From assembly GCA_009619095.1 (NCBI GenBank), contig WJOT01000074.1, positions 1-49,782 on the forward strand: 49,782 nucleotides of DNA. The letters are read 5' to 3'. Shown here piece after piece: positions 23,571-33,339 of this stretch. This DNA comes from Clostridia bacterium. GTDB lineage: Bacteria; UBA6262; WVXT01. Position numbers and translations under genes: made by a program. The notes under the pieces are model-generated. The model made no database searches. It saw nothing but the letters and a program-made list of their open reading frames with translations, and was not told the origin of the DNA. Position 1 is the stretch's first letter. Each line of letters opens with the position of its first letter.

Positions 23571-23666
23571 CTGCACAGATTGAATCTGTGCCTACAATGA
23601 TTCTGTTATCCTGCACAGATTGAATCTGTGCCTACAATGGTTTTGTAGGCACGGTTTTAACCGTGC
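23571..23666. repeat. Palindromic repeat block between dnaK and dnaJ
   Basis: A 29-base unit containing the palindrome GCACAG-ATTGAAT-CTGTGC and the tail CCTACAATG occurs twice in direct orientation at 23571-23599 and 23611-23639, 40 bases apart. A third palindrome, TGTAGGCACGG...CCGTGCA, follows at 23644-23666 in the opposite orientation. Its TGTAGGC pairs with the GCCTACA of the second unit. The units share the TGTAGG edge seen in other intergenic palindromes of the window. Confidence 0.85.
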
Positions 23667-23690
23667 AAAAATATAATTATAGGCACATTT

Positions 23691-25589
23691 TCAATTTTTC
23701 TTTTCCTCGCCTTCGTCTTTTTCTTCGTATTCAGCCTCAATCACATCTTCTTTCTTCTTTTCTTCTTTTTTCTCCTCTTTCTTTGTCTCTTTTTCTTCTT
23801 TTGGCTTTGCTTCTCTCTTTTTCGCTGCCTCTTTATAGACTTCCTCAGCTAATTTATGGGAAGCCTTGTTAAGTTCCTCCTGAGTCTTTTTTATCTTTTC
23901 CAGGTCATTTCCTGCCAAAGCCTCCTTCGCCGCTTTCAAGGTTTTCTCTATTTTTTCTCTCTCCTCTTGGGAAACTTTATCTCCATACTCCTTCAATGAC
24001 TTCTCTGTGGAATAGACCACTGTATCCGCCTGATTTCTCAGCTCAGCTTCCTCTTTTCGCTTCTTATCCTCACCGGCAAATTTCCCCGCTTCCTTAACCA
24101 TCTTTTCTATCTCTTCCTCAGAGAGTTTCATAGGAGCAGTAATCTTCATGCTCTGTTCTTTCCCTGTTCCCATATCTTTTGCAGTTACATGAAGGATACC
24201 ATTTACATCTATATCAAAAGTTACCTCAATCTGTGGTATCCCACGAGGGGCAGGGGGAATACCTACAAGCTGAAATGTCCCCAGTTCAGTATTATCCCTG
24301 GCCATAGGGCGTTCTCCCTGCAAGACATGGACGTCTACTGCGGGTTGGTTATCTGCTGCAGTGGAGAAGATTTGACTCCTCTTAGTAGGAATGGTAGTAT
24401 TCTTTTCAATCAGTTTGGTGAATATTCTTCCTAATGTCTCTATTCCCAGGGAAAGTGGTGTTACGTCCAAGAGCTGGATTTCCTTAACATCTCCGGTAAC
24501 TACGCCAGCCTGGATGGCAGCGCCCATAGCTACGCATTCCATAGGGTCAACACCTCTCTCAACCTTTTTCCCGATGAGGTTCTCCATAAAGCGCTGAACA
24601 ATGGGCATCCTTGTAGGTCCCCCCACCAGAATTATGCGGTTAATTCCGTCAGGAGTAGTCTTGGCATCTTTGAGGGCTTGGTCTACTGAGTCCCGGCACT
24701 TCTCCACAGTAGGGGTAACCAGCTCTTCTAACTTCGCTCTACTTAGGCTCTTTATCAGGTGTTTTGGTCCAGTAGCATCAGCAGTAATAAAGGGAAGGTT
24801 AATTTCTGTGGTAAGGGTAGTGGAAAGCTCAATCTTTGCCTTTTCTGCTGCCTCTCTTAGCCGGTGAAAAGCCATTTTGTCGTTTCTCACATCTATGCCC
24901 GTTTCCTTCTTAAACTCCTCTGCTAAATAATCAATTAGAGTATTATCCATATCCGTCCCGCCGAGCTGGGTATCTCCAGAAGTTGCCTCCACATGAAAGC
25001 CACTGATCTTTTCTGCTTTATCAAAGTACATATCCAGAATGGTAACGTCGAGAGTTCCTCCTCCAAAGTCAAAGACCATAATCTTCTGCTCATTTCCCGC
25101 CTTGTCTATTCCATAGGCTAAAGAGGCTGCTGTTGGTTCATTGATAATCCTCACTACATCTAATCCGGCAATTCTACCGGCATCCTTTGTGGCCTGTCTC
25201 TGATTATCATTAAAATAGGCAGGGCAGGTAATTATCGCCTTCTCTATTTTTTCGCCCACAAATGCTTCTGCATCCTCTCTTATCTTCTGCAGGATGAACG
25301 CGGATATCTCCTGAGGAGTATACTCCTTTCCCAAAATTTTATACTTATAGTCAGTACCCATCTTTCTCTTTGCCGCCAGCACTGTTCCTTCAGGATTGGA
25401 GACCGCTTGTCTCCTGGCAGGCTCTCCTACAAGTCGCTGTCCATCCTTTGTAAAAGCAACATAAGAAGGGAAAGCCTTCCCCCCCAGGGTAGTGCCTTCG
25501 GCACTGGGAATAATTGTAGGTTTTCCTCCCAGCATAACTGCTGCTGCAGAATTGGAAGTTCCCAAATCAATGCCTATTATCTTTGTCAT
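23691..25589 (-). CDS. dnaK: Chaperone DnaK (Hsp70)
   Basis: This ATP-driven chaperone works with DnaJ and GrpE. The 632-residue protein begins with the phosphate-binding [13 protein letters not shown]. It contains the second phosphate loop [14 protein letters not shown] and the linker region [11 protein letters not shown]. The substrate-binding domain and helical lid end in a highly charged Lys/Glu tail that finishes GEEKKN. That tail is longer and more repetitive than the usual EEVxx ending. The ATG at 25589 has an AAAGGAGG site. It is the third gene of the CIRCE-controlled operon, with a small palindrome between it and grpE. Confidence 0.98.
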   Translation of the reverse strand: MTKIIGIDLGTSNSAAAVMLGGKPTIIPSAEGTTLGGKAFPSYVAFTKDGQRLVGEPARRQAVSNPEGTVLAAKRKMGTDYKYKILGKEYTPQEISAFILQKIREDAEAFVGEKIEKAIITCPAYFNDNQRQATKDAGRIAGLDVVRIINEPTAASLAYGIDKAGNEQKIMVFDFGGGTLDVTILDMYFDKAEKISGFHVEATSGDTQLGGTDMDNTLIDYLAEEFKKETGIDVRNDKMAFHRLREAAEKAKIELSTTLTTEINLPFITADATGPKHLIKSLSRAKLEELVTPTVEKCRDSVDQALKDAKTTPDGINRIILVGGPTRMPIVQRFMENLIGKKVERGVDPMECVAMGAAIQAGVVTGDVKEIQLLDVTPLSLGIETLGRIFTKLIEKNTTIPTKRSQIFSTAADNQPAVDVHVLQGERPMARDNTELGTFQLVGIPPAPRGIPQIEVTFDIDVNGILHVTAKDMGTGKEQSMKITAPMKLSEEEIEKMVKEAGKFAGEDKKRKEEAELRNQADTVVYSTEKSLKEYGDKVSQEEREKIEKTLKAAKEALAGNDLEKIKKTQEELNKASHKLAEEVYKEAAKKREAKPKEEKETKKEEKKEEKKKEDVIEAEYEEKDEGEEKKN

Positions 25590-25621
25590 TTACTAACCTC
25601 CTTTAGAATTTGAGTAAAAAC

Positions 25622-25646
25622 GGGCTCAATAAATTGAGCCCCTACA
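25622..25646. repeat. Palindrome between grpE and dnaK
   Basis: An 8-bp stem GGGCTCAA/TTGAGCCC with a four-base loop is followed by CCTACA. Read on the minus strand it begins TGTAGGGGCTCAA, the same edge as the dnaK-dnaJ units and the compound palindrome near 5.6 kb. It lies in the heat-shock mRNA and could be an mRNA stability or processing site. Confidence 0.75.
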
Positions 25647-25667
25647 AATTACACTCCAAATTCTCAG

Positions 25668-26216
25668 TTATTTATCTTGTTTTTTAGCCTTGGCTACTAC
25701 TACCATTGCCGGCCTTATAACTCTCTCATGAAGAAGGTAACCAGGACGTATCTCCTTTAGTATCTCATTATCCTTATGCTTATCCGATTCTTGATACTCA
25801 ACCGCATGATGTAAGTTTGGGTTAAACTTTTCTCCCTGAACCTTCAATTTCTTTAACCCTTCCTTTTCCAATACCTCTTTAAACTGTTTATGAATTAACT
25901 TTACTCCTTCTCTAATCGATTTATCTTCATTTTTCCCATCTTTAGTCGAATGTAGAGCGAGGTCCAAACTGTCCAGTATATTAAGGAGCTTAACCACCAG
26001 TTCCTGTTTACCAAACTCAACCAATTCTTCCTTCTCTTTTTCTATCCTCTTTCGATAGTTGTCGAACTCCGCCTTAAGCCTCAAAAGCTGGTCATAGTAG
26101 CTATCAGCTAATTTCTTTTTCTCTTCAAACGACTGTCTCAATATCTCCAGTTCGCTCAGTTTATTTTCCAATTGGGAATCTATTGCCGGTTGGGAAGGCT
26201 TTTCTTCACATTTCAT
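25668..26216 (-). CDS. grpE: Nucleotide exchange factor GrpE
   Basis: GrpE releases ADP from DnaK. The 182-residue protein has a long N-terminal coiled coil (about 15-65) with the family segment LRLKAEFDNYRKRIEKE. The C-terminal beta domain includes FNPNLHHAVEYQES and EIRPGYLLHERVIRPAMVVV. It starts seven bases after the hrcA stop and uses the GGAGG site near the end of hrcA. Confidence 0.96.
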   Translation of the reverse strand: MKCEEKPSQPAIDSQLENKLSELEILRQSFEEKKKLADSYYDQLLRLKAEFDNYRKRIEKEKEELVEFGKQELVVKLLNILDSLDLALHSTKDGKNEDKSIREGVKLIHKQFKEVLEKEGLKKLKVQGEKFNPNLHHAVEYQESDKHKDNEILKEIRPGYLLHERVIRPAMVVVAKAKKQDK

Positions 26217-26223
26217 TATATGG

Positions 26224-27270
26224 TTATCCTCCTTCTGAGTTTAATATATTATTAACAACTTTGGCTACGAAATCGACTAAAGCGACCATCTTGGGATACT
26301 CCATCCTCTTAGGCCCGATTATCCCTAATGCGCCTACTACCCTATTTCCAGACTTATAGGTAGAACTCACTACACTGAAATCCTTCAATTCGGGATATAA
26401 ATTCTCTTTTCCAATTAGCACTTTTACACCCTCACTCTGGACAAGTCTTCTTACAATATCAAGAATAATCCTTTTCTCTTCTATAGCCCGAAAGACAGAC
26501 CCCACCCCTGCGTAATCATATAAGTCTTCTTTAACAGAAGCCAAAATATTAGCCGAACCTTCCAGATATATCTCAGACTCTTCAGAAGTGAAAGCTTGGC
26601 CTATCAAGCCCTTTGCAGTTTGCAGTAAACCTAGGTATTTATTAGATTCCTGTTCAATTATCCTATTCATCTCTTCTCTCATTTGAGATAAGGGCAAACC
26701 AGAGAGTTTTTCGTTTAATATTTTAGAAATTCTATATAGTTGACTCCGTTTCAAGTCATAGTTAAGTTGGATAGTCTTATGTCTGATCAACCCCGCCTGA
26801 ATGACAAGAACAGCCAATATCCTCTTCCCTCCTAAGGCGACCAACTCAATATGCTTAAGGAAATTCCTGTCCAACGTAGGAGTCAATATAAAACCAGCCT
26901 GGTGAGAAATAAGAGATAACATCTTGCTCGTCTGCCGCATGACCTCTTCCAGTCCTCTTCTCTTAGCTCTATATTCCCTCGCGATGTGCCTTTCCTCCTC
27001 CTGAGTTAACTTCTGCGCCTCCATCAGACGATCCACATAAAAACGGTAACCCTTATCTGTGGGAATTCGACCTGCCGAAGTATAGGGATGAGTCAAATAT
27101 CCCTCTTCTTCCAGCTCTGCCAGAACATTACGCACAGTAGCAGAACTAAAAGGAAAATCGTAATCCCTAACAATCATCCCGGAAGCCGCAGGTCTTGCTG
27201 TTCTGACATAGTGGCGAATTACCACTTGCAGGATCTTCTTTTTTCGCTCCTTAAAATCGTTCATATTCAT
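26224..27270 (-). CDS. hrcA: Heat-inducible transcription repressor HrcA
   Basis: HrcA represses heat-shock genes by binding CIRCE, which is present just upstream. The 348-residue protein has an N-terminal winged helix with PFSSATVRNVLAELEEEGYL and HPYTSAGRIPTDKGYR. GAF-like and dimerisation regions follow, and the conserved tail has GALGIIGPKRMEYPKMVALV. The ATG at 27270 follows GGGGTGA; a second in-frame ATG two codons later is equally possible. It is the first gene of the operon and so is autoregulated. Confidence 0.97.
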   Translation of the reverse strand: MNMNDFKERKKKILQVVIRHYVRTARPAASGMIVRDYDFPFSSATVRNVLAELEEEGYLTHPYTSAGRIPTDKGYRFYVDRLMEAQKLTQEEERHIAREYRAKRRGLEEVMRQTSKMLSLISHQAGFILTPTLDRNFLKHIELVALGGKRILAVLVIQAGLIRHKTIQLNYDLKRSQLYRISKILNEKLSGLPLSQMREEMNRIIEQESNKYLGLLQTAKGLIGQAFTSEESEIYLEGSANILASVKEDLYDYAGVGSVFRAIEEKRIILDIVRRLVQSEGVKVLIGKENLYPELKDFSVVSSTYKSGNRVVGALGIIGPKRMEYPKMVALVDFVAKVVNNILNSEGG

Positions 27271-27284
27271 CGCTCACCCCAAAA

Positions 27285-27311
27285 TTAGCACTCTTAACGA
27301 GGGAGTGCTAA
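27285..27311. promoter_or_regulatory. CIRCE operator
   Basis: A perfect inverted repeat TTAGCACTC, nine bases, then GAGTGCTAA matches the CIRCE consensus exactly. It lies between the hrcA promoter and the hrcA start, so HrcA would block the operon here. Confidence 0.97.
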
Positions 27312-27318
27312 TACAGCA

Positions 27319-27347
27319 ATATAACATAAAAAACTTCACTTTGTCAA
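27319..27347 (-). promoter_or_regulatory. Sigma-70-type promoter of the hrcA operon
   Basis: On the minus strand TTGACA (27347-27342) is followed by a 17-base spacer and TTATAT (27324-27319). CIRCE begins eight bases downstream, at the expected transcription start. Confidence 0.8.
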
Positions 27348-27403
27348 GCGTACCATCCCCGAGGTTAGTGTCAAGAACTAAAGACTTTTAATTTTTTGAT
27401 GTC

Positions 27404-29995
27404 CTATTTTCTTATACTGTTTAAGACATTTTGATATTCTTGCTTTCCCGGGTCAATCTCAATGGCTTTATTTATTTCATCAATCGCTCGTTTCCTGTCA
27501 CCTTTAGATAAATAAAGAATAGACAAGTTTCTATGGATTTCTGCAGAATCCGGATTTATTTTTAGTGCCCCCTGGAACATATTTATTGCCCTATCATAAT
27601 CCTTCTTCTGTGCATATAGATACCCCAACTGCGTATAAACATTCAGCCCCAATCTCAAAAGTGCCTGATATTGCTCAACGGCCTCATCCCACATACCTTT
27701 TTGAAAATAAATTTCGCCAAGTTTTTGCCGAATAGGTATTGCCTCAGGATTTTTTTTAAGAATATTTTTATAGGCTATAATTCGCTCTTTCACCTTTTCC
27801 TTTTTGATTTCATCCGCTTTCTGCTGATAAAATAGGTCATACAGATAATTCTTTGGGACGCGATGGGGTTTAAGGGATTCTTCTGGCGAGAGAATCTTCA
27901 ATAAATGAACTCCGTAATACCCAGCATAAATTTCTTCTACGTATTTTTGCCAGAATCGATCGAAAATTTTGATTTCTTCTTCATTCCAGTTAAGATAACC
28001 GTAAGAGATGGTTCGAGTGGCCTCAAACGTATTTATCAATATATGGGTAATTTTTTCTTCTCTAATTTTTTTATATAATTCATCACCATTCTTCGACATT
28101 TTAGTCCACTCCACTACTGGAGTAAGATTATGAACGTTGTTGGAGATGAAATCCCTCTTAATATAATGGATCTTCGCCTCTCCAATAATCATTATCTTAG
28201 CATCTAAAGGTAAATTTTCATTGATATATTTATACGCTTTATACGAAGGATAAGGATATCCCGGACGGGTTAAAGATAAATAATGGTCCCTTGTTTCTAA
28301 ACCGGTTAATACGTTAAAAGGATTATAAGAAAAATGCATTATCATCAGGATAGAACATAAATTCGTCCCCAAAAAAATGGCAAAAACAATGGGTATCAAT
28401 TTCCCCAAATATTTCGGAATCTTTTCACACAAGGTCACCAGCCCGTAAGCTATGACAATGCTTAGAGCGGAAAATGCAGGTAGCAGGTAACGATATTTAA
28501 AAGTACCCATCCCCCAGAGAATATACGAAAATACGAAAGACAAAATTAGATAATTAATAATATTTCTCTTCTTTTTTATCAAAAAAACAAAGGGTGCAAA
28601 GAGTAAAAACATAGGACCGATGAATGTCATACTATCCTGCCCCTTCATTGTGAGAGTCCAGGGGGATAAGAAGAACTCTTTCAACTTTAAACTCTGTAAA
28701 CCCTTGGGCATTGTTATACTATCAGAACGAACGATTAGATTTTCACCCCCAAACCATTTATATAAAACTGGATAAACGGGATTTCCAGTATGTATCATAT
28801 TCTTAATCAGCCAGGGAGACATTATGGCAACAACTATCACACTAAAAATTAAGATTTGCTTTGTAACTTTAGGAATTTTCTTTTTCATTTTGAAATACTC
28901 ATAACAGAAAATTAAGACGACTATTCCAAAAAAAGTGAACACACTCGTATATTTACTCCCCATTGCTATGCCAGAAAAAATCGCTGATAGAATGAACCAT
29001 TTAAACCCTCTGCCATTATTCACGGAAGAAGTTTCTAAACTGAAATAATTTATCAAAGCATATATAGACAAAATAAAAAAGTAAGACAAGGTTATATCGT
29101 TTCCGGCTACCCACGAATTCATCGCCAGGATTGGAATTGAATAAAAAATGGCACAGGCGATTATTCCTACATGATGATTTAAATATCTTTTAGAAAAAGA
29201 GAAAATCGCGCCCAAACATAGTATCCCAGAGGAAAAATGGAGTAGTTTCGGGAGTCCTTCTTCTTTTAGCAAAAGTGCCATCGTGTAAAGCATCTGCATA
29301 TTAGATGGATAATGGGAACTCACTCTATAAGGCATCTCGAGAATTTTATGTTTGATGACATAATAATTCGGCACGCCCAGATGACATACTAAAGAATCGT
29401 AAAACAGTTCTGGAGTAAAAGACATAATGAAATTCACTGTTACAAAGATTCCAAGCAGAATCAATATCGGCAGATACACAAAACTAAACCTTGTCCCAGG
29501 CGGGGCTGCGGGATTGGTTTTTTTAATCTGTCTTCGTGATTTTATCATCTCGCTAATAGCAAATACAAATATCACAATAACTAAGCCATAAAAGAGGGAG
29601 GTGTACAATAAACCTAAAATTCCCAGAAAAAAGGTCGCATACGCAAGAATACCAAAGCCCAAACCAACTGAGAAGACTACTTCCTCTAATAAGAATCCAA
29701 AGTCAATTTTTAGCCATTTAAGACTCTTCTTACCCAAGAAATATGCCACGACGATAACCATCAAGAGTAGGCCCACCGAGAGGAGATAATCGAAAAGCAA
29801 CATCAATCGTTGAGAAGTGATTTGTCCTATACGCCAGCGAAAAAATTCACTGAGAAAATTCAGTCGGACCGGATGAAGGGGATAATAATATTTAGAAACA
29901 ATCCAAAGCCAGATGACGAAAATAGCAAAAAAAATCGTCCAGTCGCAGAAAATTCTCTCATGTGTACTTCGCCTTTCTTTACTTTCCAGTTTCAT
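27404..29995 (-). CDS. GT-C-like membrane glycosyltransferase with C-terminal TPR repeats
   Basis: This 863-residue membrane protein has roughly a dozen hydrophobic helices in the first 550 residues, with the loop TPELFYDSLVCHLGVPNYYV near 195-215. That loop resembles the first periplasmic loop of GT-C enzymes that use polyprenyl-phosphate sugars. A soluble region follows. The last 150 residues contain about four TPR units (for example VYTQLGYLYAQKKDYDRAI and AEIHRNLSILYLSKGDRKRA). Transfer of a sugar to a lipid or surface polymer is inferred. It is the last gene of the polysaccharide cluster and overlaps the start region of its neighbour by four bases. The specific substrate cannot be read. 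Confidence 0.7.
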   Translation of the reverse strand: MKLESKERRSTHERIFCDWTIFFAIFVIWLWIVSKYYYPLHPVRLNFLSEFFRWRIGQITSQRLMLLFDYLLSVGLLLMVIVVAYFLGKKSLKWLKIDFGFLLEEVVFSVGLGFGILAYATFFLGILGLLYTSLFYGLVIVIFVFAISEMIKSRRQIKKTNPAAPPGTRFSFVYLPILILLGIFVTVNFIMSFTPELFYDSLVCHLGVPNYYVIKHKILEMPYRVSSHYPSNMQMLYTMALLLKEEGLPKLLHFSSGILCLGAIFSFSKRYLNHHVGIIACAIFYSIPILAMNSWVAGNDITLSYFFILSIYALINYFSLETSSVNNGRGFKWFILSAIFSGIAMGSKYTSVFTFFGIVVLIFCYEYFKMKKKIPKVTKQILIFSVIVVAIMSPWLIKNMIHTGNPVYPVLYKWFGGENLIVRSDSITMPKGLQSLKLKEFFLSPWTLTMKGQDSMTFIGPMFLLFAPFVFLIKKKRNIINYLILSFVFSYILWGMGTFKYRYLLPAFSALSIVIAYGLVTLCEKIPKYLGKLIPIVFAIFLGTNLCSILMIMHFSYNPFNVLTGLETRDHYLSLTRPGYPYPSYKAYKYINENLPLDAKIMIIGEAKIHYIKRDFISNNVHNLTPVVEWTKMSKNGDELYKKIREEKITHILINTFEATRTISYGYLNWNEEEIKIFDRFWQKYVEEIYAGYYGVHLLKILSPEESLKPHRVPKNYLYDLFYQQKADEIKKEKVKERIIAYKNILKKNPEAIPIRQKLGEIYFQKGMWDEAVEQYQALLRLGLNVYTQLGYLYAQKKDYDRAINMFQGALKINPDSAEIHRNLSILYLSKGDRKRAIDEINKAIEIDPGKQEYQNVLNSIRK

Positions 29996-30888
29996 AATTT
30001 AATCCTCGTAGAAATTCCTGCCGCAAGGAGTTCTCCAACACTAACCCATATTCGACATAAAAACGAAAGCAAAATCGCTAAAGATAACGGGAAAAAATTA
30101 CTCAATAAGAGTGATAGAATCCCTTCTCTCACTCCCAATCCAGCAGGCGCAAATAAGGCTATTAGACCTATGGTGCTAGCAATAGCAAATGAACCGGTGA
30201 TGATTGGAATTTTAGACGGAGTGATAAAGGTCACTGAATTTATCAAAAAATAAAAAGCAATGCCAAAACAAAGCCAGATGATACAATAATACGCCATTAT
30301 CATCAATATTTGAGAGAAATTTAATTCTATCTTCACTTGTTCTTTTTTTATCAATCGTAAGAAAAAATTTATGATCCTAACCAGCACCTTTGGATGAATA
30401 ATCACAAAAACTAATACAGCAACAGTTGCTAATAAGAAAGGATTTATATCCGTTCTAAACTTTGAACTAAATAAAAGCGACGCCAAGAAAATAAGGATAC
30501 CGCTTATTGTCGTTAATGCCATTTCCAGTGCCATAGATATGAAGGTCTTACTAGTGGAAATACCTATTTTTTGACATAAATACATCCTCCCCGCGAAAGT
30601 CCAAATTTTACCTGGCAAATATTTCCCCAACTGAGAATAAAAAATAATTTTAAGACTTTTTAAAAATGGTAAAGAAACACCAAGTTCTTTAAGAATTAGT
30701 TTCCATCCAAAGGCGAACATGAGAAAAAATCCAAAGAGAAAAAACATAGAAACAATGAGTAAAGGAACATTAAAATGTAACTGCTTAAAATCAATTTGAC
30801 TCCAATTTCGATACAGAGCCCTTCCCAAAAAATAAAATATCCCTAAAATAACGATAACTTTTAAGATAGCTTTAATAATTCTATTCAT
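29992..30888 (-). CDS. UPF0104 / LPG-synthase-type membrane protein
   Basis: This 298-residue protein has about eight membrane helices. The family motifs LGKYLPGKIW (near residues 90-100) and APAGLGVREG (near 248-257) are typical of the membrane domain shared by lysylphosphatidylglycerol synthases and AglD-like proteins. It lacks the soluble aminoacyl-transferase domain, so it is not a complete LPG synthase. In polysaccharide clusters such proteins are thought to flip or hand over lipid-linked sugars. The C-terminus overlaps the start of the GT-C-like gene as ATGA. Confidence 0.8.
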   Translation of the reverse strand: MNRIIKAILKVIVILGIFYFLGRALYRNWSQIDFKQLHFNVPLLIVSMFFLFGFFLMFAFGWKLILKELGVSLPFLKSLKIIFYSQLGKYLPGKIWTFAGRMYLCQKIGISTSKTFISMALEMALTTISGILIFLASLLFSSKFRTDINPFLLATVAVLVFVIIHPKVLVRIINFFLRLIKKEQVKIELNFSQILMIMAYYCIIWLCFGIAFYFLINSVTFITPSKIPIITGSFAIASTIGLIALFAPAGLGVREGILSLLLSNFFPLSLAILLSFLCRIWVSVGELLAAGISTRIKL

Positions 30889-31017
30889 TATTAATCTCTT
30901 TTTTTAGGTCACGATCCTTGAAACGGACAAATATATAAACTCTACCCAAAGAATTATCTTCCTGCTGCATCAAATTTACATATACAAATAAAACTTTCAT
31001 TTCATCTGAATTCCATT

Positions 31018-31755
31018 TTATTCATTTCTAACTTTAATACATCTCACTGCATACATATGCCCATTGTTCGGTAAAACCCTTCCCAAAAACCAATCAATCG
31101 GTTGAAATAATTTAAAAATCGGATAAACTATAAAAGATGGTACCATATACTCCCCTCTCCCCGTCGGAGGATAATACCAAATACCACGAATTTCTTCAAC
31201 CCTGAAATAGCGATTTAATTGTATTTTTAACTTCCCGGGAGTATACCAATTATCAATCGGTTGGTTCCCTGCAGTTACAGAACGTCTGGTTATAAATTCA
31301 GCTAATTTTCTGACCATTCCATAGAAACTATACCAATTCGGGACTGTAATAATTAGAGTCCCCTTTTCACACAGTACTCGTTGAAATTCGAATAACATTT
31401 TATCGGAATCTACAACATGTTCTATAACTTCGCTACAGACAACGTAATCAAAGAAGTTGTTGGCAAACGGCAGATCACAGGCATCGGCAACAAAATATTC
31501 ATTATACCCAAATTGTTTCTTTGCTATTTTAATTGCGACCCAAGAAATATCTATGGCTATTATTCTTTTCGTTGTAATTGATAGATCTTTCTCTGAACCA
31601 CATCCAACAATAAGTATCTTTTTATATCTTCGACCGTCTCCTTTTAAAAATTCGCGAAGTACATTTACTCTAACATCTTGCTTCATCTCTTCAATCCTAG
31701 TCATTCTTCTCTGAATTGTATAAAATTTGTCATAAAAATTCTTTACTTTGTTCAT
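31018..31755 (-). CDS. Class I SAM-dependent methyltransferase
   Basis: This 245-residue protein has a SAM-binding domain with ILIVGCGSEKD (motif I, near 47-57), IIAIDISWVAIKIAKK, DACDLPFANNFFDYVVCSEVIEHV and LIITVPNWYS. This is the Methyltransf_11 pattern. The C-terminal 90 residues are less conserved and may bind the acceptor. It lies between the radical SAM gene and the UPF0104 gene in the polysaccharide cluster, so O- or N-methylation of a sugar or lipid carrier is likely. The acceptor is unknown. Confidence 0.8.
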   Translation of the reverse strand: MNKVKNFYDKFYTIQRRMTRIEEMKQDVRVNVLREFLKGDGRRYKKILIVGCGSEKDLSITTKRIIAIDISWVAIKIAKKQFGYNEYFVADACDLPFANNFFDYVVCSEVIEHVVDSDKMLFEFQRVLCEKGTLIITVPNWYSFYGMVRKLAEFITRRSVTAGNQPIDNWYTPGKLKIQLNRYFRVEEIRGIWYYPPTGRGEYMVPSFIVYPIFKLFQPIDWFLGRVLPNNGHMYAVRCIKVRNE

Positions 31756-31816
31756 CGGTTATTTGATAAATCCTTTTTAACTTTACGATTTACGACAGAC
31801 ATCTTTTATAACCTGT

Positions 31817-33316
31817 TCATAGTTTATTTCCTGATTGCTTCTCCTTCTTAAGTATAATATCCATCAGCCATTTAAGATATTCTTTCTTTCGTTTACTTTT
31901 ATTTATTACTTTAAGATACTTCATATCGACTACGAACAGTAGTTCTTTAATAATTCCCTTAACATAACTTTTATTCAATCTAAATGACAAGTCTTGTACA
32001 TTTGGAAATTCTTTCCATAAATCGGTTAATAGCACATCCAAATTTATATTATGCTGTGAAAATTTACATCTTGATTCAATAAACTCAATAAATTCTTTAA
32101 ACGATATTTTAGATGCCATTTTCGAATAGTCCTTTGGAGACAATTTTGTTTCAATCTCCTTGTATAGATCCGTACCCGGGAAAGGAGTCGTAACGTTAAA
32201 AATATTTAAAGTAGCATTTAACTCTTTTGCTAGATTAATGGTTTTTTGAATATCTTCCTCAGTTTCTCCAGGCGTATTGATCATAAAATTAGCAAATCGT
32301 CTGATATGAAATTTTTGACAGATATTAAATGCATTTTTAATTTGTGATACTGTTATATCCTTTTTGAGTATATCTAATATCCTTTGCGAGCCCGATTCCA
32401 CCCCAAAATCTATTTGAATACATCCAGCTTGTTTCATTTTTTTAATTATCTCTTCAGAAATTAGATCTGTTCTCGTTTCACATCCCCAGATTAAATCTAA
32501 TTTTCTTGATATCAATTCCTCACAAATATTTAAGACGTGTTGTTTATTTATTGTGAAGGTATCATCATATATATAAAAACCATCTATCCTATAATTATTC
32601 ACAAGATATTCAATTTCGTCAACCACATTCTTTGCGCTTCTATGTCTCACTCTCCTTCCAAAAACACTTTTATTACTACAAAATTTACATCTAAATGGAC
32701 ACCCCCTGCTTGTAAAAATAAAGAATGCGGAAAGTAAAATACCTCTAACTGCATAAATATTTGGAAAAGTGTAGTAATTCATAGGTACTTTCTTAAAAGC
32801 AGGAAATGGAAGTTCATCAAGATTATTTATAGGAAGGCGACTTTTTGTTCTAACAATTTGATCATCATTAAACCATGCTATTCCAGGTACATTCCACAAG
32901 TCTTGTTCATTTTTGACCGTCTTTAATAGCTCAGTAAGTGTAAGTTCACCTTCACCTATAACAACAAAATCTACAGGACTTGTGCTACCTAAAAAATCTT
33001 GCGGAGAAACTGTTGGGTGAACCCCGCCTACGACAACATAACAATCAATTTTCTTCTTTATTTCTTTACTTATGGATATAACCTCTTCCACCTCTGGTGA
33101 CAGACAAGTAATACCTACCATAATAGGATTTGCTTTCTTAATACTTTCTATGATTTTATCAAATATCTCTTTATCTGGATAACCCTTGATGTCTACAATA
33201 TCTGCTGTAATTCCTTCTCTTTCAAGATAAGATGATAAATACATCAGTCCCAGAGGAGGCCGTGGGCTTTTTGTCCTACTTGGAGGTGATACTAAAATAA
33301 CGTCTGTTTTGGACAT
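31817..33316 (-). CDS. B12-binding radical SAM protein
   Basis: This 499-residue protein has an N-terminal cobalamin-binding domain (about 1-140) with SPPSRTKSPRPPLGLMYLSS and VVVGGVHPTVSP. A radical SAM domain follows, with SRGCPFRCKFC (C206, C210, C213). A C-terminal region of about 150 residues is unassigned. The family modifies lipids, sugars or peptides at unreactive carbons, often by methylation. In this cluster a polysaccharide or lipid-carrier modification is likely. Codon use is visibly more A/T-rich than in the housekeeping genes, which hints at transfer. Confidence 0.85.
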   Translation of the reverse strand: MSKTDVILVSPPSRTKSPRPPLGLMYLSSYLEREGITADIVDIKGYPDKEIFDKIIESIKKANPIMVGITCLSPEVEEVISISKEIKKKIDCYVVVGGVHPTVSPQDFLGSTSPVDFVVIGEGELTLTELLKTVKNEQDLWNVPGIAWFNDDQIVRTKSRLPINNLDELPFPAFKKVPMNYYTFPNIYAVRGILLSAFFIFTSRGCPFRCKFCSNKSVFGRRVRHRSAKNVVDEIEYLVNNYRIDGFYIYDDTFTINKQHVLNICEELISRKLDLIWGCETRTDLISEEIIKKMKQAGCIQIDFGVESGSQRILDILKKDITVSQIKNAFNICQKFHIRRFANFMINTPGETEEDIQKTINLAKELNATLNIFNVTTPFPGTDLYKEIETKLSPKDYSKMASKISFKEFIEFIESRCKFSQHNINLDVLLTDLWKEFPNVQDLSFRLNKSYVKGIIKELLFVVDMKYLKVINKSKRKKEYLKWLMDIILKKEKQSGNKL

Positions 33317-33339
33317 TTTAAATCTTCTCTGTTAACAAT

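Noticed and set aside
23571-23666. Possible CRISPR array between dnaK and dnaJ
   Set aside because: Only two direct copies with an 11-base gap, each an internal palindrome, plus a reversed third; no cas genes are present.
29992-30888. Full lysylphosphatidylglycerol synthase
   Set aside because: Only the membrane domain is present; the soluble aminoacyl-transferase domain is missing.
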